Below are positions 33,601 to 42,120 of a stretch of DNA of 44,512 bases, one piece after another. A program made the translations under genes and the position numbers. Source of the DNA: an uncultured Collinsella sp. (GTDB lineage: Bacteria; Actinomycetota; Coriobacteriia; Coriobacteriales; Coriobacteriaceae); contig CAAESW010000007.1 of NCBI GenBank assembly GCA_900758845.1, forward strand, positions 1 through 44,512. Reading direction: 5' to 3'. The notes below the pieces were generated by a model. The model had not been told where the DNA came from. It ran no database searches and worked only from the letters and a program-made list of their open reading frames with translations. Numbering within the stretch: position 1 is the stretch's first letter; each line of letters opens with the position of its first letter.

Positions 33601-33665
33601 GGGCAAACACCTTTCTTTTGTATCGCGTCATAGATAACGGTCATTATACGGCACAAACACAAACC

Positions 33666-33725
33666 GCGGCGGCGCGTCTGACCGAACGAGGGTATGGGGA
33701 CTCGTTCGGCCAGATGCGCCGCCGC
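33666..33725. terminator. Long two-part hairpin upstream of hisS
   Basis: Outer stem GCGGCGGCGC/GCGCCGCCGC and inner stem CCGAACGAG/CTCGTTCGG are separated by a small internal loop. It lies upstream of the hisS promoter and downstream of the MFS remnant, so it probably ended the lost transporter transcript. Confidence 0.6.
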
Positions 33726-33732
33726 TGTTTGC

Positions 33733-33794
33733 GATCCGTTTTCCTCCGCCCCCTTCGGATCACGCAACCCCTTGGGGACGGAGGAAAACGGATC
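33733..33794. repeat. Inverted repeat carrying a dispersed intergenic motif, copy A
   Basis: A perfect 16-bp inverted repeat (GATCCGTTTTCCTCCG at 33733-33748; complement at 33779-33794). Positions 33769-33790, starting CCCTTGGGGACGGAGG, are identical over 22 bp to 42003-42024. This looks like a member of a dispersed intergenic family. Confidence 0.65.
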
Positions 33795-33805
33795 ATTTCG
33801 TAGGC

Positions 33806-33869
33806 CCGTGGCCGCCTTGGAAACCGAATGATGGTACGAGCATCCATTCGGCTTCCAGGGCAGCCACGG
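33806..33869. repeat. Long hairpin at one edge of the MFS remnant
   Basis: Two 25-nt arms (33806-33830 and 33845-33869) pair along their length, with only one true mismatch and two GT-type pairs around a 14-nt loop. It lies where the transporter reading frame loses resemblance to MFS proteins. Confidence 0.6.
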
Positions 33870-34175
33870 ACAGAACGGGGCGAACAGCAAAGAGCACGTA
33901 GACCTGCCACAGCTCACCGACAAAGCTCATGCCGGCAAGAGCAGCAGAGGTAGCGATAACGGTTAGGGAGCCCAAAACGCGACCGCTTACTTTATCGGCA
34001 ACATGGCCAATGACAAGCGATCCGATAACGCTCACCACCGTGGAGATCGCATTGGAGATGTTGTACTGGGCAAGCGTAATCCCGAGGTCGCTGACGATGA
34101 GCGGCTAGAACAGACTCATGCAGTTAACGAAAATCGTGTAACACGTGGCCATGATGACAAAGCCGGGCGCCGGTA
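33870..34175 (-). pseudogene. MFS transporter remnant
   Basis: On the minus strand about 100 codons read like an MFS transporter: FVIMATCYTIFVNCMSLF, stop (TAG, near 34108), PLIVSDLGITLAQYNISNAI, VIGSLVIGHVADKVSGRVLG, then MSFVGELWQVYVLFAV. The start, the stop and most of the roughly 400-residue gene are missing. The in-frame stop and two missing ends make it a decayed fragment. It is bounded by long hairpins on both sides. Confidence 0.7.
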
Positions 34176-34259
34176 GTGCCCAAGATTGCCTTGAAAGACA
34201 AGGGCATAGGCCTTATGGCCATGCCCGCAGGCTTGAAAGGCAAGGTTGGGTGCTACCGG
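34170..34259. repeat. Long interrupted hairpin overlapping the M20 gene stop
   Basis: Arms begin CCGGTAG and end CTACCGG, with paired blocks CCCAA/TTGGG, TTGCCTT/AAGGCAA and GGGCAT/ATGCCC separated by internal loops. The right arm includes the stop codon and last two codons of the M20 gene, so the structure forms right at its 3' end, where a terminator or processing signal would be. Confidence 0.6.
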
Positions 34260-35551
34260 TGGTCGGCGATATAGCCCAAAGCGACTGCCGCATAAGCCGC
34301 GGCGCCGAGCGGCAGCTCGGCATCGCTAAAGCGTGCCTTGGGATGGTGTTGGGCAAAGTGCTCGTCCGTATCGGTCACAGCTGCGCCCACGGTAAAGTAC
34401 GCACTCGGGATCTCGCTCGAGATCAGCGCGAAGTCCTCGCTCGCCATGGCATGGAAAAGCGGCAAGAAAGCCGTCTTGGGCAGCACTGCGCCCACGTAGC
34501 CAAGCGACGCCTGAGTCGTATCGCTGTCGAGTACAAGCGGCGGAACATCCGAAAGCGTCTCGATGGTCGCCGGCGTACGATAGGTCGTAGCAACGCCGTT
34601 AACGACCTCCGCGATGCGGGTCTTTAGGTGAGCCATGAGCTCAACATCAAAGCCGCGCAGCGTTCCCTCGAGCACGCAGGTGTCGGGGATGACGTTGGCC
34701 GCCAAGCCGCCGGCGAACTTACCAACGGTAAGTGCGACTTCCTTGGCCGCCGGCACCTCGCGGGAGATAAGCTCCTGGAGCGCCAGGTGCACGTGGACGC
34801 CGGCCGTGATGGGGTCGATGCAGATCTCGGGGCTGGAACCGTGGCCGCCCTTGCCCTGGAGCGTGATGCGGAAACCGTACACGCCCGAGAGCGCCGGGCT
34901 GCCGTAGAGCACCAGGCCAAGCGGCGACTGGCTGTTGACATGCATGGCAAAGGCCGCCTGAGGGCGCGGGTTCTCGAGCAAGCCGTCGGCGATGGCAGCG
35001 CGTGCTCCCTCAAAGGTCTCCTCGCCCGGCTGGAACAGCAACTTGACGGTAGCGTTGGCCTCCACAAGCTCGGCCTCGCGGGCCTTGAGCAGGCGCGCCG
35101 CACCAAGCAGGGCCGTCGCATGCATATCGTGGCCACAAGCGTGCATGCAGCCGTTGGTAGAGGCGAAAGGCTCGCCCGACTCTTCGGCAACGGGCAGGGC
35201 ATCCATGTCGCCACGAAGCATGACGACCGTTCCGGCCTGCTCGTCCTTGCACGTGCCATTGCCCTGAGCGGCCGCGGCCGCACCGGAACCGATCAGGCCA
35301 ACGACGCAGGAACCGTCGACGAGCGTGGTATGGGGGATGACCATCTCGTCCAGACGTGCCTGGATATAGGCAGACGTCTGCGGAAGATTGTTACCGAGCT
35401 CAGGCATCTGGTGTAGATCGTGTCGCCACGCAGCGAGCTCGTCTGCAAAAGCCCGAGCTTCTGCGACAAGACCGTCACCGATAGCGGTCTGCGCCGCTGT
35501 GGTAGCCTGAGGCGCTGGTTGCGGTTGAAAATCGGACAGAGCTGATGCCAT
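34253..35551 (-). CDS. M20-family amidohydrolase/peptidase
   Basis: This 432-residue protein belongs to the M20D (HipO/AbgA/amidohydrolase) family, which removes acyl groups from amino acids or opens small peptide bonds using two metal ions. Motifs: VMLRGDMDALPV near residue 110, CMHACGHDMHATALLG near 135, QPGEETFEGA, MHVNSQSP, KGGHGSSP in the dimerisation domain, and a late MASEDFAL. I chose ATG 35551, preceded by GGAGGG. It has an unusual Ala/Gln-rich lead of about 30 residues. The substrate cannot be told. Confidence 0.9.
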   Translation of the reverse strand: MASALSDFQPQPAPQATTAAQTAIGDGLVAEARAFADELAAWRHDLHQMPELGNNLPQTSAYIQARLDEMVIPHTTLVDGSCVVGLIGSGAAAAAQGNGTCKDEQAGTVVMLRGDMDALPVAEESGEPFASTNGCMHACGHDMHATALLGAARLLKAREAELVEANATVKLLFQPGEETFEGARAAIADGLLENPRPQAAFAMHVNSQSPLGLVLYGSPALSGVYGFRITLQGKGGHGSSPEICIDPITAGVHVHLALQELISREVPAAKEVALTVGKFAGGLAANVIPDTCVLEGTLRGFDVELMAHLKTRIAEVVNGVATTYRTPATIETLSDVPPLVLDSDTTQASLGYVGAVLPKTAFLPLFHAMASEDFALISSEIPSAYFTVGAAVTDTDEHFAQHHPKARFSDAELPLGAAAYAAVALGYIADHR

Positions 35552-35581
35552 AGAAGCCCTCCAGTAACGTTTTTGCAGCAC

Positions 35582-35616
35582 GCACTTTGATAGCGTAAAG
35601 TGCAAGGTACAACTGT
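35582..35616 (-). promoter_or_regulatory. Inverted repeat and GTACAACTGTA word upstream of the M20 gene
   Basis: GCACTTT (35582-35588) and AAAGTGC (35597-35603) form an inverted repeat, followed by GTACAACTGTA. The latter is nearly the complement of GTACAGTTGTAC at 41938-41949 upstream of the YhgE/Pip genes. A shared regulator is possible but weakly supported. Confidence 0.35.
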
Positions 35617-35634
35617 AAGGGCATGACATAAAAA

Positions 35635-35655
35635 TGCCGCCCTGGGAGGGCGGCG
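35635..35655 (-). terminator. Terminator after the EamA transporter gene
   Basis: A compact TGCCGCCC/GGGCGGC stem with a 5-nt loop is followed on the minus strand by TTTTT. It starts 11 nt after the stop at 35667. Confidence 0.8.
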
Positions 35656-35666
35656 CAACAAGTTGT

Positions 35667-36650
35667 TTACAATTGCGGGTGTGATTTTCGGCGCAAGAAA
35701 TCGAAATGCGTCTCGCTCAAGATAATCGAAAGAAAGATGAGCGCGAAGCCGGCGAGCAGGCGCGAGGTGAGCGCCTCCCCCATCAGCAGCACCGAGAACA
35801 GCACGCCCGAAGGCGACTCCATCGAAAGGAGCAGTGAGCCCGTCGAGGCCGAGACATGCGCCAGGCCGACGTTTTGGATGAGCAGAGCCGCGCATGTGCA
35901 ACCAACCGAGAGAAACGCCATCGCGCTGATAAAGCTCGGCGTCCACACGGACAGAGGCGCTTGGGTCTCGAATAGCAGCGACGTTGCCAGGCTCAGCACG
36001 CCGTTGCCCACAAACATCCAAAACGTGATGACGTTGATGTCCATTTTGCGACCGTACTTGGCAGTCACCGCCATCTGGATGGCGAAAAAGACCGCACCCG
36101 CCAGCGTAATGACATCACCGATGTTGAATTCAACGCTATCGAGCGCCACCAAGCCAATGCCCGCCAAGCACAGCAGCGCCGCGCCCAGGTTATAGCGGGT
36201 GAGTTTTTCGCCGCTCAGAAAATAGCTCGCGAACGGCACAACGATGCAATACGTGCCCGTCAAAAAAGCATTCTTGCCCGCCGTGGTGTGCGCCAGACCG
36301 ACTGTCTGCAGGGCGTAGGCGGCCCACATAAGTGCGCCCATGCCAAGTCCGACGATAAGGTTGCGGGCGTTGAGGTGCGCGATGATGCGCTTGTGGAAGA
36401 TGAAAAACATGACCAACGCCGCAGGCAGAAAGCGCACGTAGAGCAGTTCGAACACCGGAATGGTGTCGAGCGCGTCCTTCATGGTCGTAAAGGAGTAGCC
36501 CCAGACGACTGCCACCGAAAGCAGCAGGACTTTCCAGAACAGCGGCGAGCGAGCGCCGGCGCCGCGGGAGGTGCCGCCCGCGCCCAGGTCCTCGCGAGCA
36601 ACAGGGCTATCGGGCATCATTTCGATATTGTCAGTGGCATGCTGGGCCAT
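35667..36650 (-). CDS. EamA/DMT-family transporter
   Basis: This 327-residue membrane protein has ten hydrophobic segments in two EamA repeats (about 35-170 and 180-315). Typical stretches are AVVWGYSFTTMKDAL, RFLPAALVMFFIF, LTRYNLGAALLCLAGIGLVAL and SLLLSMESPSGVLFSVLLMGE. The family exports or imports small metabolites. A soluble Gly/Ala-rich lead of about 35 residues precedes the first segment. GAGGATG lies before the ATG. The substrate is unknown. Confidence 0.9.
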   Translation of the reverse strand: MAQHATDNIEMMPDSPVAREDLGAGGTSRGAGARSPLFWKVLLLSVAVVWGYSFTTMKDALDTIPVFELLYVRFLPAALVMFFIFHKRIIAHLNARNLIVGLGMGALMWAAYALQTVGLAHTTAGKNAFLTGTYCIVVPFASYFLSGEKLTRYNLGAALLCLAGIGLVALDSVEFNIGDVITLAGAVFFAIQMAVTAKYGRKMDINVITFWMFVGNGVLSLATSLLFETQAPLSVWTPSFISAMAFLSVGCTCAALLIQNVGLAHVSASTGSLLLSMESPSGVLFSVLLMGEALTSRLLAGFALIFLSIILSETHFDFLRRKSHPQL

Positions 36651-36724
36651 AGGGCATCCTCGCGCTCAATCTGGGCGTGGTGTCCGCACGCGCATGACTG
36701 CGTGCCGCCTCATGGTCAAATAAA

Positions 36725-36758
36725 AGCAGGGCGCACCGGACCCCCGGCACGCCCCGCT
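36725..36758 (-). terminator. Terminator after the YhgE/Pip pair
   Basis: The stem AGC-A-GGGCG-CA-CCGG with its complementary arm and a 4-nt loop is followed on the minus strand by TTTTATTT. It lies about 94 nt after the stop at 36852. Confidence 0.7.
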
Positions 36759-36851
36759 ACTGTAGCAACAACCAAGCAGCCCGTGCAATTCACTACGCTA
36801 AAGCATCGGGTTGGAAGATCTCGATGTTCCGACGGCGTTTACGTTGCTGAA

Positions 36852-39041
36852 CTAAATCAATTTGGTTGACTCCAGTTTTTCGATGATCCAGTCGTTGGCT
36901 TTGATGACCGGGCGGCGGAAGACGACGCCCAGTGCCAGCGACGGAATCAGATAGCTCGCCAGAATGCCTAGCTCAATCCAGTACTCCATGTGGTACGCAC
37001 CGGCCATGGCGGCATGCATGGCGTTGATGCCGTGGGTGAACGGCAGGAACGGATAGATCGCCTGGAACACGGGGCCGGTCATCTCGATGGGGAACGTGCC
37101 GCCCGAACCGCCGACCTGCATGACCAGCAGCACGACGGCGAGCGCCTTGCCGATATCGCCAAACGAAACCGTAAGCGTGTAGACGATATTGGAGAACACG
37201 AGACTCGCGACCCAGCCCGCCAGCACAAACTGCAGCGGGTCGTCGCACTGGATGCCAAAGAACAGGATGTCGCCCGCACACACGAGCGTTGCCTGCAGCA
37301 GGGCCAGACCGCCAAAGAACAGGTAGCGGCCCAGGTAGATCTCGTGCAGGCGCACGGGGATGAGCTCGTTGATAAGCTCATCGTCAACCGAGACCTTCAT
37401 CATGGCCGCCAGCACAATCGAGCCCACCCAGAGCGACAGAATCGTGTAGAACGGTGCCATGGCCGAACCGTAGTTGCGGATCGGATAGACCGGCTTGCGA
37501 TCGAGCGCGACGGGGCCGGAAAGCGACACGGCCAGACCCTCGGGATCATTGCCGATCATCGTCTTGATCGTAGCGAGGTCATCCGACATCAAGGCGCCGT
37601 CGAGCTCGTCCTTAAACGCGCTGATCTTGTCCGACGCCTCGCCCAGCTGATCAGAAGCCTTGTTGACCAGCTTTGCAGCCTTGGAGAGGCCCTTTGCCAG
37701 CGAACCGGACGCGTCGGTCAGGCCGCCTACGGCGCTATCCAGGTCGCCCGAGATGCCATCAAGCGAGTCCAGAATGCCCGAAACCGTCTTCTTGAGCTCC
37801 TTGGCCTTAACCGAGAACGTGGAATCGTAATCGGATTTGGCGCCCGCGATGCCGGCCTTGGCATCGGCGATGGCCTGATCGACCTCGGCACGCGAGTTGT
37901 TGACCTCTGCCATGCTGTCAGAGAGAGACTTCGCGGTGGCCGTCAAGTCCTTGGCGTTGTTGCGATACTCCACAGCAATCCTGCTCAGCGATGTTGCCAC
38001 AGACTTGAGGCTGTCCTGGAGTTTTTCGTCAGTCACCTGATCGGCAAAGCTGCGGAGCTGGTCGGCCGTGGCGTCGATATCGTCGGCACGCGTGTTGAGC
38101 GCCGCCGCGGCATCGTTGAGCTGGGACACTGTAAGGTCGACATGTTGATTCGCGGCATCAAATGCCTTCGCAAGCTCGGCGGACACGTTGTCAAACGAGC
38201 CCGCGCTTCCGTCAATCGCGGCATTGATGGCGTCGTTGGCGTCCTTCAGCGCTTCCTTGGAATCGCTAATACCGCTCTTGACATGCTCCATCAGCTGCTT
38301 CGTTGACTCATCGACCGTGCCCGTCTGCTTGAGCATGCCGCTCGCCGACGTCAGCGAATCGGACGTGGAGCTCAAAATGCCCGCCAGCGACGAAGCATCT
38401 GCCCGAACGTCTCGCAGGTCCTCAATCGAATCGCCAAGCGTCGAGGACAGGTTGGCGATAAAGTTACCCACCTGGTCGGTGCTCATGTAATCGAGCAGGC
38501 TGGACACCGTCTTAAGACCGATCGTCGTAATGGTCTCGGTAAAAGTTTTGTTAACCTGGCTCTGGACGGCGCTCGAACCCTTCTCGGTCACGATCTGCGC
38601 AATGGCGTTGGCCTTCTGATTCTCGTAGAACTCGATATCGGCATGCTTCACGTCGGTCGAGAAAAGCGTCATCATGTCAGCGCTAAACGTTTTGGGGATA
38701 ACGACGGCAGCATAGTACGCGCCCGACTTAACGCCCTCGATAGCCTTTTCGCGATTGTTGAGCACAACCCAATCGAAGCTCTCGTTGCCGCGTAGGGTGG
38801 CGGTCACGTTTTCGCCCACGTTAACCTCGACGGGGATCAAATCGCTCTCGTAACCCTCATCGGTGTTGACCACGGCGATCTTAAGATTGCCGGTGTTGCC
38901 GTACGGATCCCAGCTGCCGGCGATGTTAAACCACGCGTACAGACACGGTACGATAATGAGGCCCATCACGACAACCAAGCCGATCACGGAGCGAGACACG
39001 TTTTGGACATCGCGCTTAAACAGATGCAGGATGTTCTTCAT
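36852..39041 (-). CDS. YhgE/Pip-domain membrane protein (second of a pair)
   Basis: This 729-residue protein has one N-terminal membrane segment (VIGLVVVMGLIIVPCLYAWFNI) followed by the family signature around WDPYGNTGNLKIAVVNTDEGY. A long extracytoplasmic coiled-coil region (about 190-480) is rich in Ala, Ser, Asp and Lys, and the C-terminus has about six membrane segments of the ABC-2 type. Relatives include the Lactococcus phage-infection protein Pip and YhgE/EsaA-like proteins, some linked with type VII secretion. The ATG overlaps or abuts the stop of the preceding homologue, so the two are co-translated and may form a heteromer. Confidence 0.88.
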   Translation of the reverse strand: MKNILHLFKRDVQNVSRSVIGLVVVMGLIIVPCLYAWFNIAGSWDPYGNTGNLKIAVVNTDEGYESDLIPVEVNVGENVTATLRGNESFDWVVLNNREKAIEGVKSGAYYAAVVIPKTFSADMMTLFSTDVKHADIEFYENQKANAIAQIVTEKGSSAVQSQVNKTFTETITTIGLKTVSSLLDYMSTDQVGNFIANLSSTLGDSIEDLRDVRADASSLAGILSSTSDSLTSASGMLKQTGTVDESTKQLMEHVKSGISDSKEALKDANDAINAAIDGSAGSFDNVSAELAKAFDAANQHVDLTVSQLNDAAAALNTRADDIDATADQLRSFADQVTDEKLQDSLKSVATSLSRIAVEYRNNAKDLTATAKSLSDSMAEVNNSRAEVDQAIADAKAGIAGAKSDYDSTFSVKAKELKKTVSGILDSLDGISGDLDSAVGGLTDASGSLAKGLSKAAKLVNKASDQLGEASDKISAFKDELDGALMSDDLATIKTMIGNDPEGLAVSLSGPVALDRKPVYPIRNYGSAMAPFYTILSLWVGSIVLAAMMKVSVDDELINELIPVRLHEIYLGRYLFFGGLALLQATLVCAGDILFFGIQCDDPLQFVLAGWVASLVFSNIVYTLTVSFGDIGKALAVVLLVMQVGGSGGTFPIEMTGPVFQAIYPFLPFTHGINAMHAAMAGAYHMEYWIELGILASYLIPSLALGVVFRRPVIKANDWIIEKLESTKLI

Positions 39042-41858
39042 TTATGCCTCACCTCCTTTGGAGTGCTTGCCAAGCGCGGTGGTATCTCCATCATTTGTGG
39101 CTGTGCTGTCGCTGCCCTGAGATTTATGGTGCGAGCCGATATGCGGCAAGCGGCCCGTGGACTGATCGCCGCCCTTGGCACCACGCTCGCTGGCGTTGAG
39201 GCCAAACATGTGGCGGGCGGCAGGAATGGCGGCCGTGTGTTCGCGCATCTCGCGACGCAGGTCCTCATCCGAAAGCGCCGAGATGCGCATCTGGGTATTG
39301 AGGCTCGCTCGGATATATTCGATATTGATAAGCCAGCCGCAGATGGCAATAACCGAGATGATCCAAATGACAAGCAGGATGATCTTGCCGTTATTGTCGA
39401 TATCGAGAACCGTCGACAGGACAAAGAGCAGGACCTGAACGCCCACCACGGCGGCAAAACCGCCCTTGATGTAGTACGGGTAGCGATGTTCAAAGGCGAC
39501 CGCATGATCGAGCAGTTCGCGACGGTACGAATCGGAATCGAGCATGACGCGCATGGCCGTGCGCAGCGAGTAGCGCTGGCGCGGCAGGTCGTTGGACTCG
39601 CAAATCATCATACCGGTCGTGGAGAGCTGTTTATCAAAGAGCAGGTTAAGGTTGAGCAGCAGCGGACGCAGCTGCAGGCCGATAAAGAGCGCCACGATCA
39701 AGAACACGACCAGAATGCACAGGTTAAACAGGTAGTTGAACGAATACATGCCGCCGACCGTCTCGCGCAGCAGATTGATGCCGTAGGTAAAGGGCAGCAG
39801 CGGGTGCAGCCACTGGAAGAAGCCGGGCATCATCTCGATGGGGTACATGCCCGACGAACCCGGGATCTGCACGATGACGAGAATGACGCCGATAGCCTTG
39901 CCGATATGCTTAAACGTGGTGGACAGCGCATAGATGATATTGACGTAGGTGAACGAAATGGCGATGCCGCCCAGCACGAACAGCAGCGGGCTGACGCACT
40001 GCACGCCAATCACCAGATCGCCTACCGTAACGATGATGGCCTGCAACGCGCCCAGGATCACCATGAGCAACCAGCGGCCAAAGTAGCCTTGGCGCGCCGT
40101 AAAGCTGCCAACACCTTCACGGTCGACCTCGAGCTTGTAAATGGCGATGAGCACATAGCCGCCCACCCAAAGCGCCAGATTGGTGTAGAAGGGAGCGATG
40201 CCCGAGCCAAAGCTCTTGACCGGATAGATTGACTTGGACGTCAACTCAACCGGAGACGCCATGAAATCTGCCACGTCATTGACATCGACGCCCATCAGAT
40301 CGGCCAGCTCGCCCATGGACTCGGAGGTCTGCAGCGCCGCGATGTCATTGGCGGCGGTTGCAAGCTTGTCCTGGACCTTGGCAAGCGAGGAATCGGTCTG
40401 GGACAGCGTGGTCTTGGCCTGGCCGAGCGTAGCGCTAAGCTGCGCCAACGTGCCGCGCGCATTTGCAAGTGTAGGTGTCATACCCGAGACGATACCGGTC
40501 AGGTCGCCCGAAACGGCAGCAAAAGAGTCGAGCGCGCTCGAGGCCTTCGGCAGCGCGTTTTGGCCCAAGTCCGTCTGGGCTTGGCCAAGGTTGGTCGCAC
40601 CGGTATGAATTGCGTTATTGATAGCGTCACTGGCACCCGAAACAGCCGCTGCGTCATTCGCCATGGCGCTCGACTGCGCGGACAGACCGTCCTTGATGCT
40701 CTGAAGCTTTTCATTCTGCTCTCGAAGCAAATCGATGGTCGATACAATGCGCGCGTCAATTTCCTCGGAACCTGTCGACGTGTCATTGGCGAGAATCTCC
40801 AAGTGCCCGATAACGGCCTTATTGTGGTCGATCGTCGCTTGAAGAGACTCGAGCGAGTTGTCGATACGGGTGGTCGTAGATGTGACCGCGCCCGCCAGCT
40901 TGCCGATGGCAGCGTTCGCAGAGGCCGACGTCTTGGTGAGCGCAAGGCTGCCTTCCGAGAGCGCCTTGGAGAGCGAGGTGATGGAGTTGCCCGCCGTGGT
41001 GCGAGCTTCGCTCAGCAGGTCGTTGCCCTGGGAGATCGCCTGCGTCAGCGACGGTGCCTGACCTTGCAAGCCGGCAAGTGCCGCATCAGCCGAGGCGATA
41101 GCGCCACTCGTCTTATCGATGGCGGCATTCATATCGCCAATCGAATCGCGCACCTCGCCCAAGGTGTCGGACGCCTCGGACACCGAACTTGCCAGCGAGT
41201 CCTGAGTCTGGGTTGCCTTGTCCTTTAAATCGACACCGGCATCCTTGGCGATACCGGCAACAGTCTTGCCTACCGTAGAGACAAATTCCGAGTTGATCTG
41301 CTCCTCGATGGTGTTTGCACCGGTATCGGTAACCTTGGGCGCAATGGCGCTCTTCTTCTCATTGACGTAGTACGTGAGCTTGGGCTGATGGTAGTTGCCG
41401 TCGAGCATCGAAACCAGGTTATCCGAGAAGTTCTTGGGAATCACGATAGCGGCATAGTACTCGCCGCTCTCGACGCCCTCCTTGGCATCGGCCGTCGAGT
41501 CGACGAAGGTCCAGCCCAGCTGATCGTTCTCCTTGAGCTGGTCGACCACTTTGTCGCCAGCGTTGAGCTCACCCACCAAGTCGTTTTGGGTGCCTCGATC
41601 GTTGTTGGCGATAGCAATCTTGATGCCTTGGGTGTTTCCATACGGATCCCAGTTTGCCACGATGTTATACCAGGCATACAGCGAGGGAATAACGCACACG
41701 CCAAGGGTAACCACCAGGGCGACGGGGTTCACAAGCAGTCGCTTAATGTCGCGCTTAAATATCGCAAAGGACACCTTTGCATTGGATAGTTTGCTGCCGA
41801 GACTCACGCTTGGACCATCCATCCTGTCGTTAAATCGAATCGTACTATCGACAACCAT
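39042..41858 (-). CDS. YhgE/Pip-domain membrane protein (first of a pair)
   Basis: This 938-residue protein has the same plan as the next gene: an N-terminal membrane segment (VALVVTLGVCVIPSLYAWYNI), WDPYGNTQGIKIAIANNDRGT, a long coiled coil (about 200-520), then about six ABC-2-type membrane segments. It carries a C-terminal addition of roughly 210 residues with two more membrane segments (VGVQVLLFVLSTVL, ILLVIWIISVIAICGWLI) and a charged, Ser/Gly-rich cytoplasmic tail. The start is uncertain: the ATG at 41858 lacks a clear ribosome binding site, and the ATG at 41822 (MDGPSVSLG) is an alternative. No WXG100 or EccC genes are in view. Confidence 0.85.
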   Translation of the reverse strand: MVVDSTIRFNDRMDGPSVSLGSKLSNAKVSFAIFKRDIKRLLVNPVALVVTLGVCVIPSLYAWYNIVANWDPYGNTQGIKIAIANNDRGTQNDLVGELNAGDKVVDQLKENDQLGWTFVDSTADAKEGVESGEYYAAIVIPKNFSDNLVSMLDGNYHQPKLTYYVNEKKSAIAPKVTDTGANTIEEQINSEFVSTVGKTVAGIAKDAGVDLKDKATQTQDSLASSVSEASDTLGEVRDSIGDMNAAIDKTSGAIASADAALAGLQGQAPSLTQAISQGNDLLSEARTTAGNSITSLSKALSEGSLALTKTSASANAAIGKLAGAVTSTTTRIDNSLESLQATIDHNKAVIGHLEILANDTSTGSEEIDARIVSTIDLLREQNEKLQSIKDGLSAQSSAMANDAAAVSGASDAINNAIHTGATNLGQAQTDLGQNALPKASSALDSFAAVSGDLTGIVSGMTPTLANARGTLAQLSATLGQAKTTLSQTDSSLAKVQDKLATAANDIAALQTSESMGELADLMGVDVNDVADFMASPVELTSKSIYPVKSFGSGIAPFYTNLALWVGGYVLIAIYKLEVDREGVGSFTARQGYFGRWLLMVILGALQAIIVTVGDLVIGVQCVSPLLFVLGGIAISFTYVNIIYALSTTFKHIGKAIGVILVIVQIPGSSGMYPIEMMPGFFQWLHPLLPFTYGINLLRETVGGMYSFNYLFNLCILVVFLIVALFIGLQLRPLLLNLNLLFDKQLSTTGMMICESNDLPRQRYSLRTAMRVMLDSDSYRRELLDHAVAFEHRYPYYIKGGFAAVVGVQVLLFVLSTVLDIDNNGKIILLVIWIISVIAICGWLINIEYIRASLNTQMRISALSDEDLRREMREHTAAIPAARHMFGLNASERGAKGGDQSTGRLPHIGSHHKSQGSDSTATNDGDTTALGKHSKGGEA

Positions 41859-41937
41859 TGTAGTAGGCGCTTTAACGTCTCAAAGCACAATGGTGTTGAG
41901 TTTTGCGGGTAGCAATATACTACGAAGACAAATTAAC

Positions 41938-41949
41938 GTACAGTTGTAC
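41938..41949. promoter_or_regulatory. Palindrome upstream of the YhgE/Pip operon
   Basis: GTACA-GT-TGTAC forms a short palindrome about 80 nt upstream of the operon start, a position and form that would suit a TetR- or MarR-like operator. Confidence 0.35.
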
Positions 41950-42002
41950 AGTATCTTTAATTTCAGCAGGTCACAAAACCACAACCCCGACAAATAATTG
42001 AT

Positions 42003-42024
42003 CCCTTGGGGACGGAGGAAAACG
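42003..42024. repeat. Dispersed intergenic motif, copy B
   Basis: Identical over 22 bp to 33769-33790 (begins CCCTTGGGGACGGAGG). In copy A the motif forms the right arm of an inverted repeat; here it leads into the hairpin at 42021-42090. Confidence 0.65.
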
Positions 42025-42090
42025 AGAGTGGAAAATCTCCCACTTCAAGCCCGCATTCGAGCCAAAAGTGGGAGATTATCCACTCTCGTT
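42021..42090 (-). terminator. Long hairpin after htpG
   Basis: Two 25-nt arms (42021-42045 and 42066-42090) pair with a single A-A mismatch around a 20-nt loop. It starts 30 nt after the htpG stop. Arms this long exceed an ordinary terminator. Confidence 0.65.
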
Positions 42091-42120
42091 CTAATCTAGT
42101 TACGGTGCCGTATCCCCGAA

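Noticed and set aside
33601..33665. T-box riboswitch ahead of hisS
   Set aside because: The distance from the TATAAT-like box to the start is about 40 nt, too short for a T-box leader, and no T-box word is visible.
33793..34038. 81-codon minus-strand frame as a small membrane protein
   Set aside because: The upstream in-frame codons continue the MFS resemblance past a TAG stop, so it is part of a decayed transporter and not a small gene.
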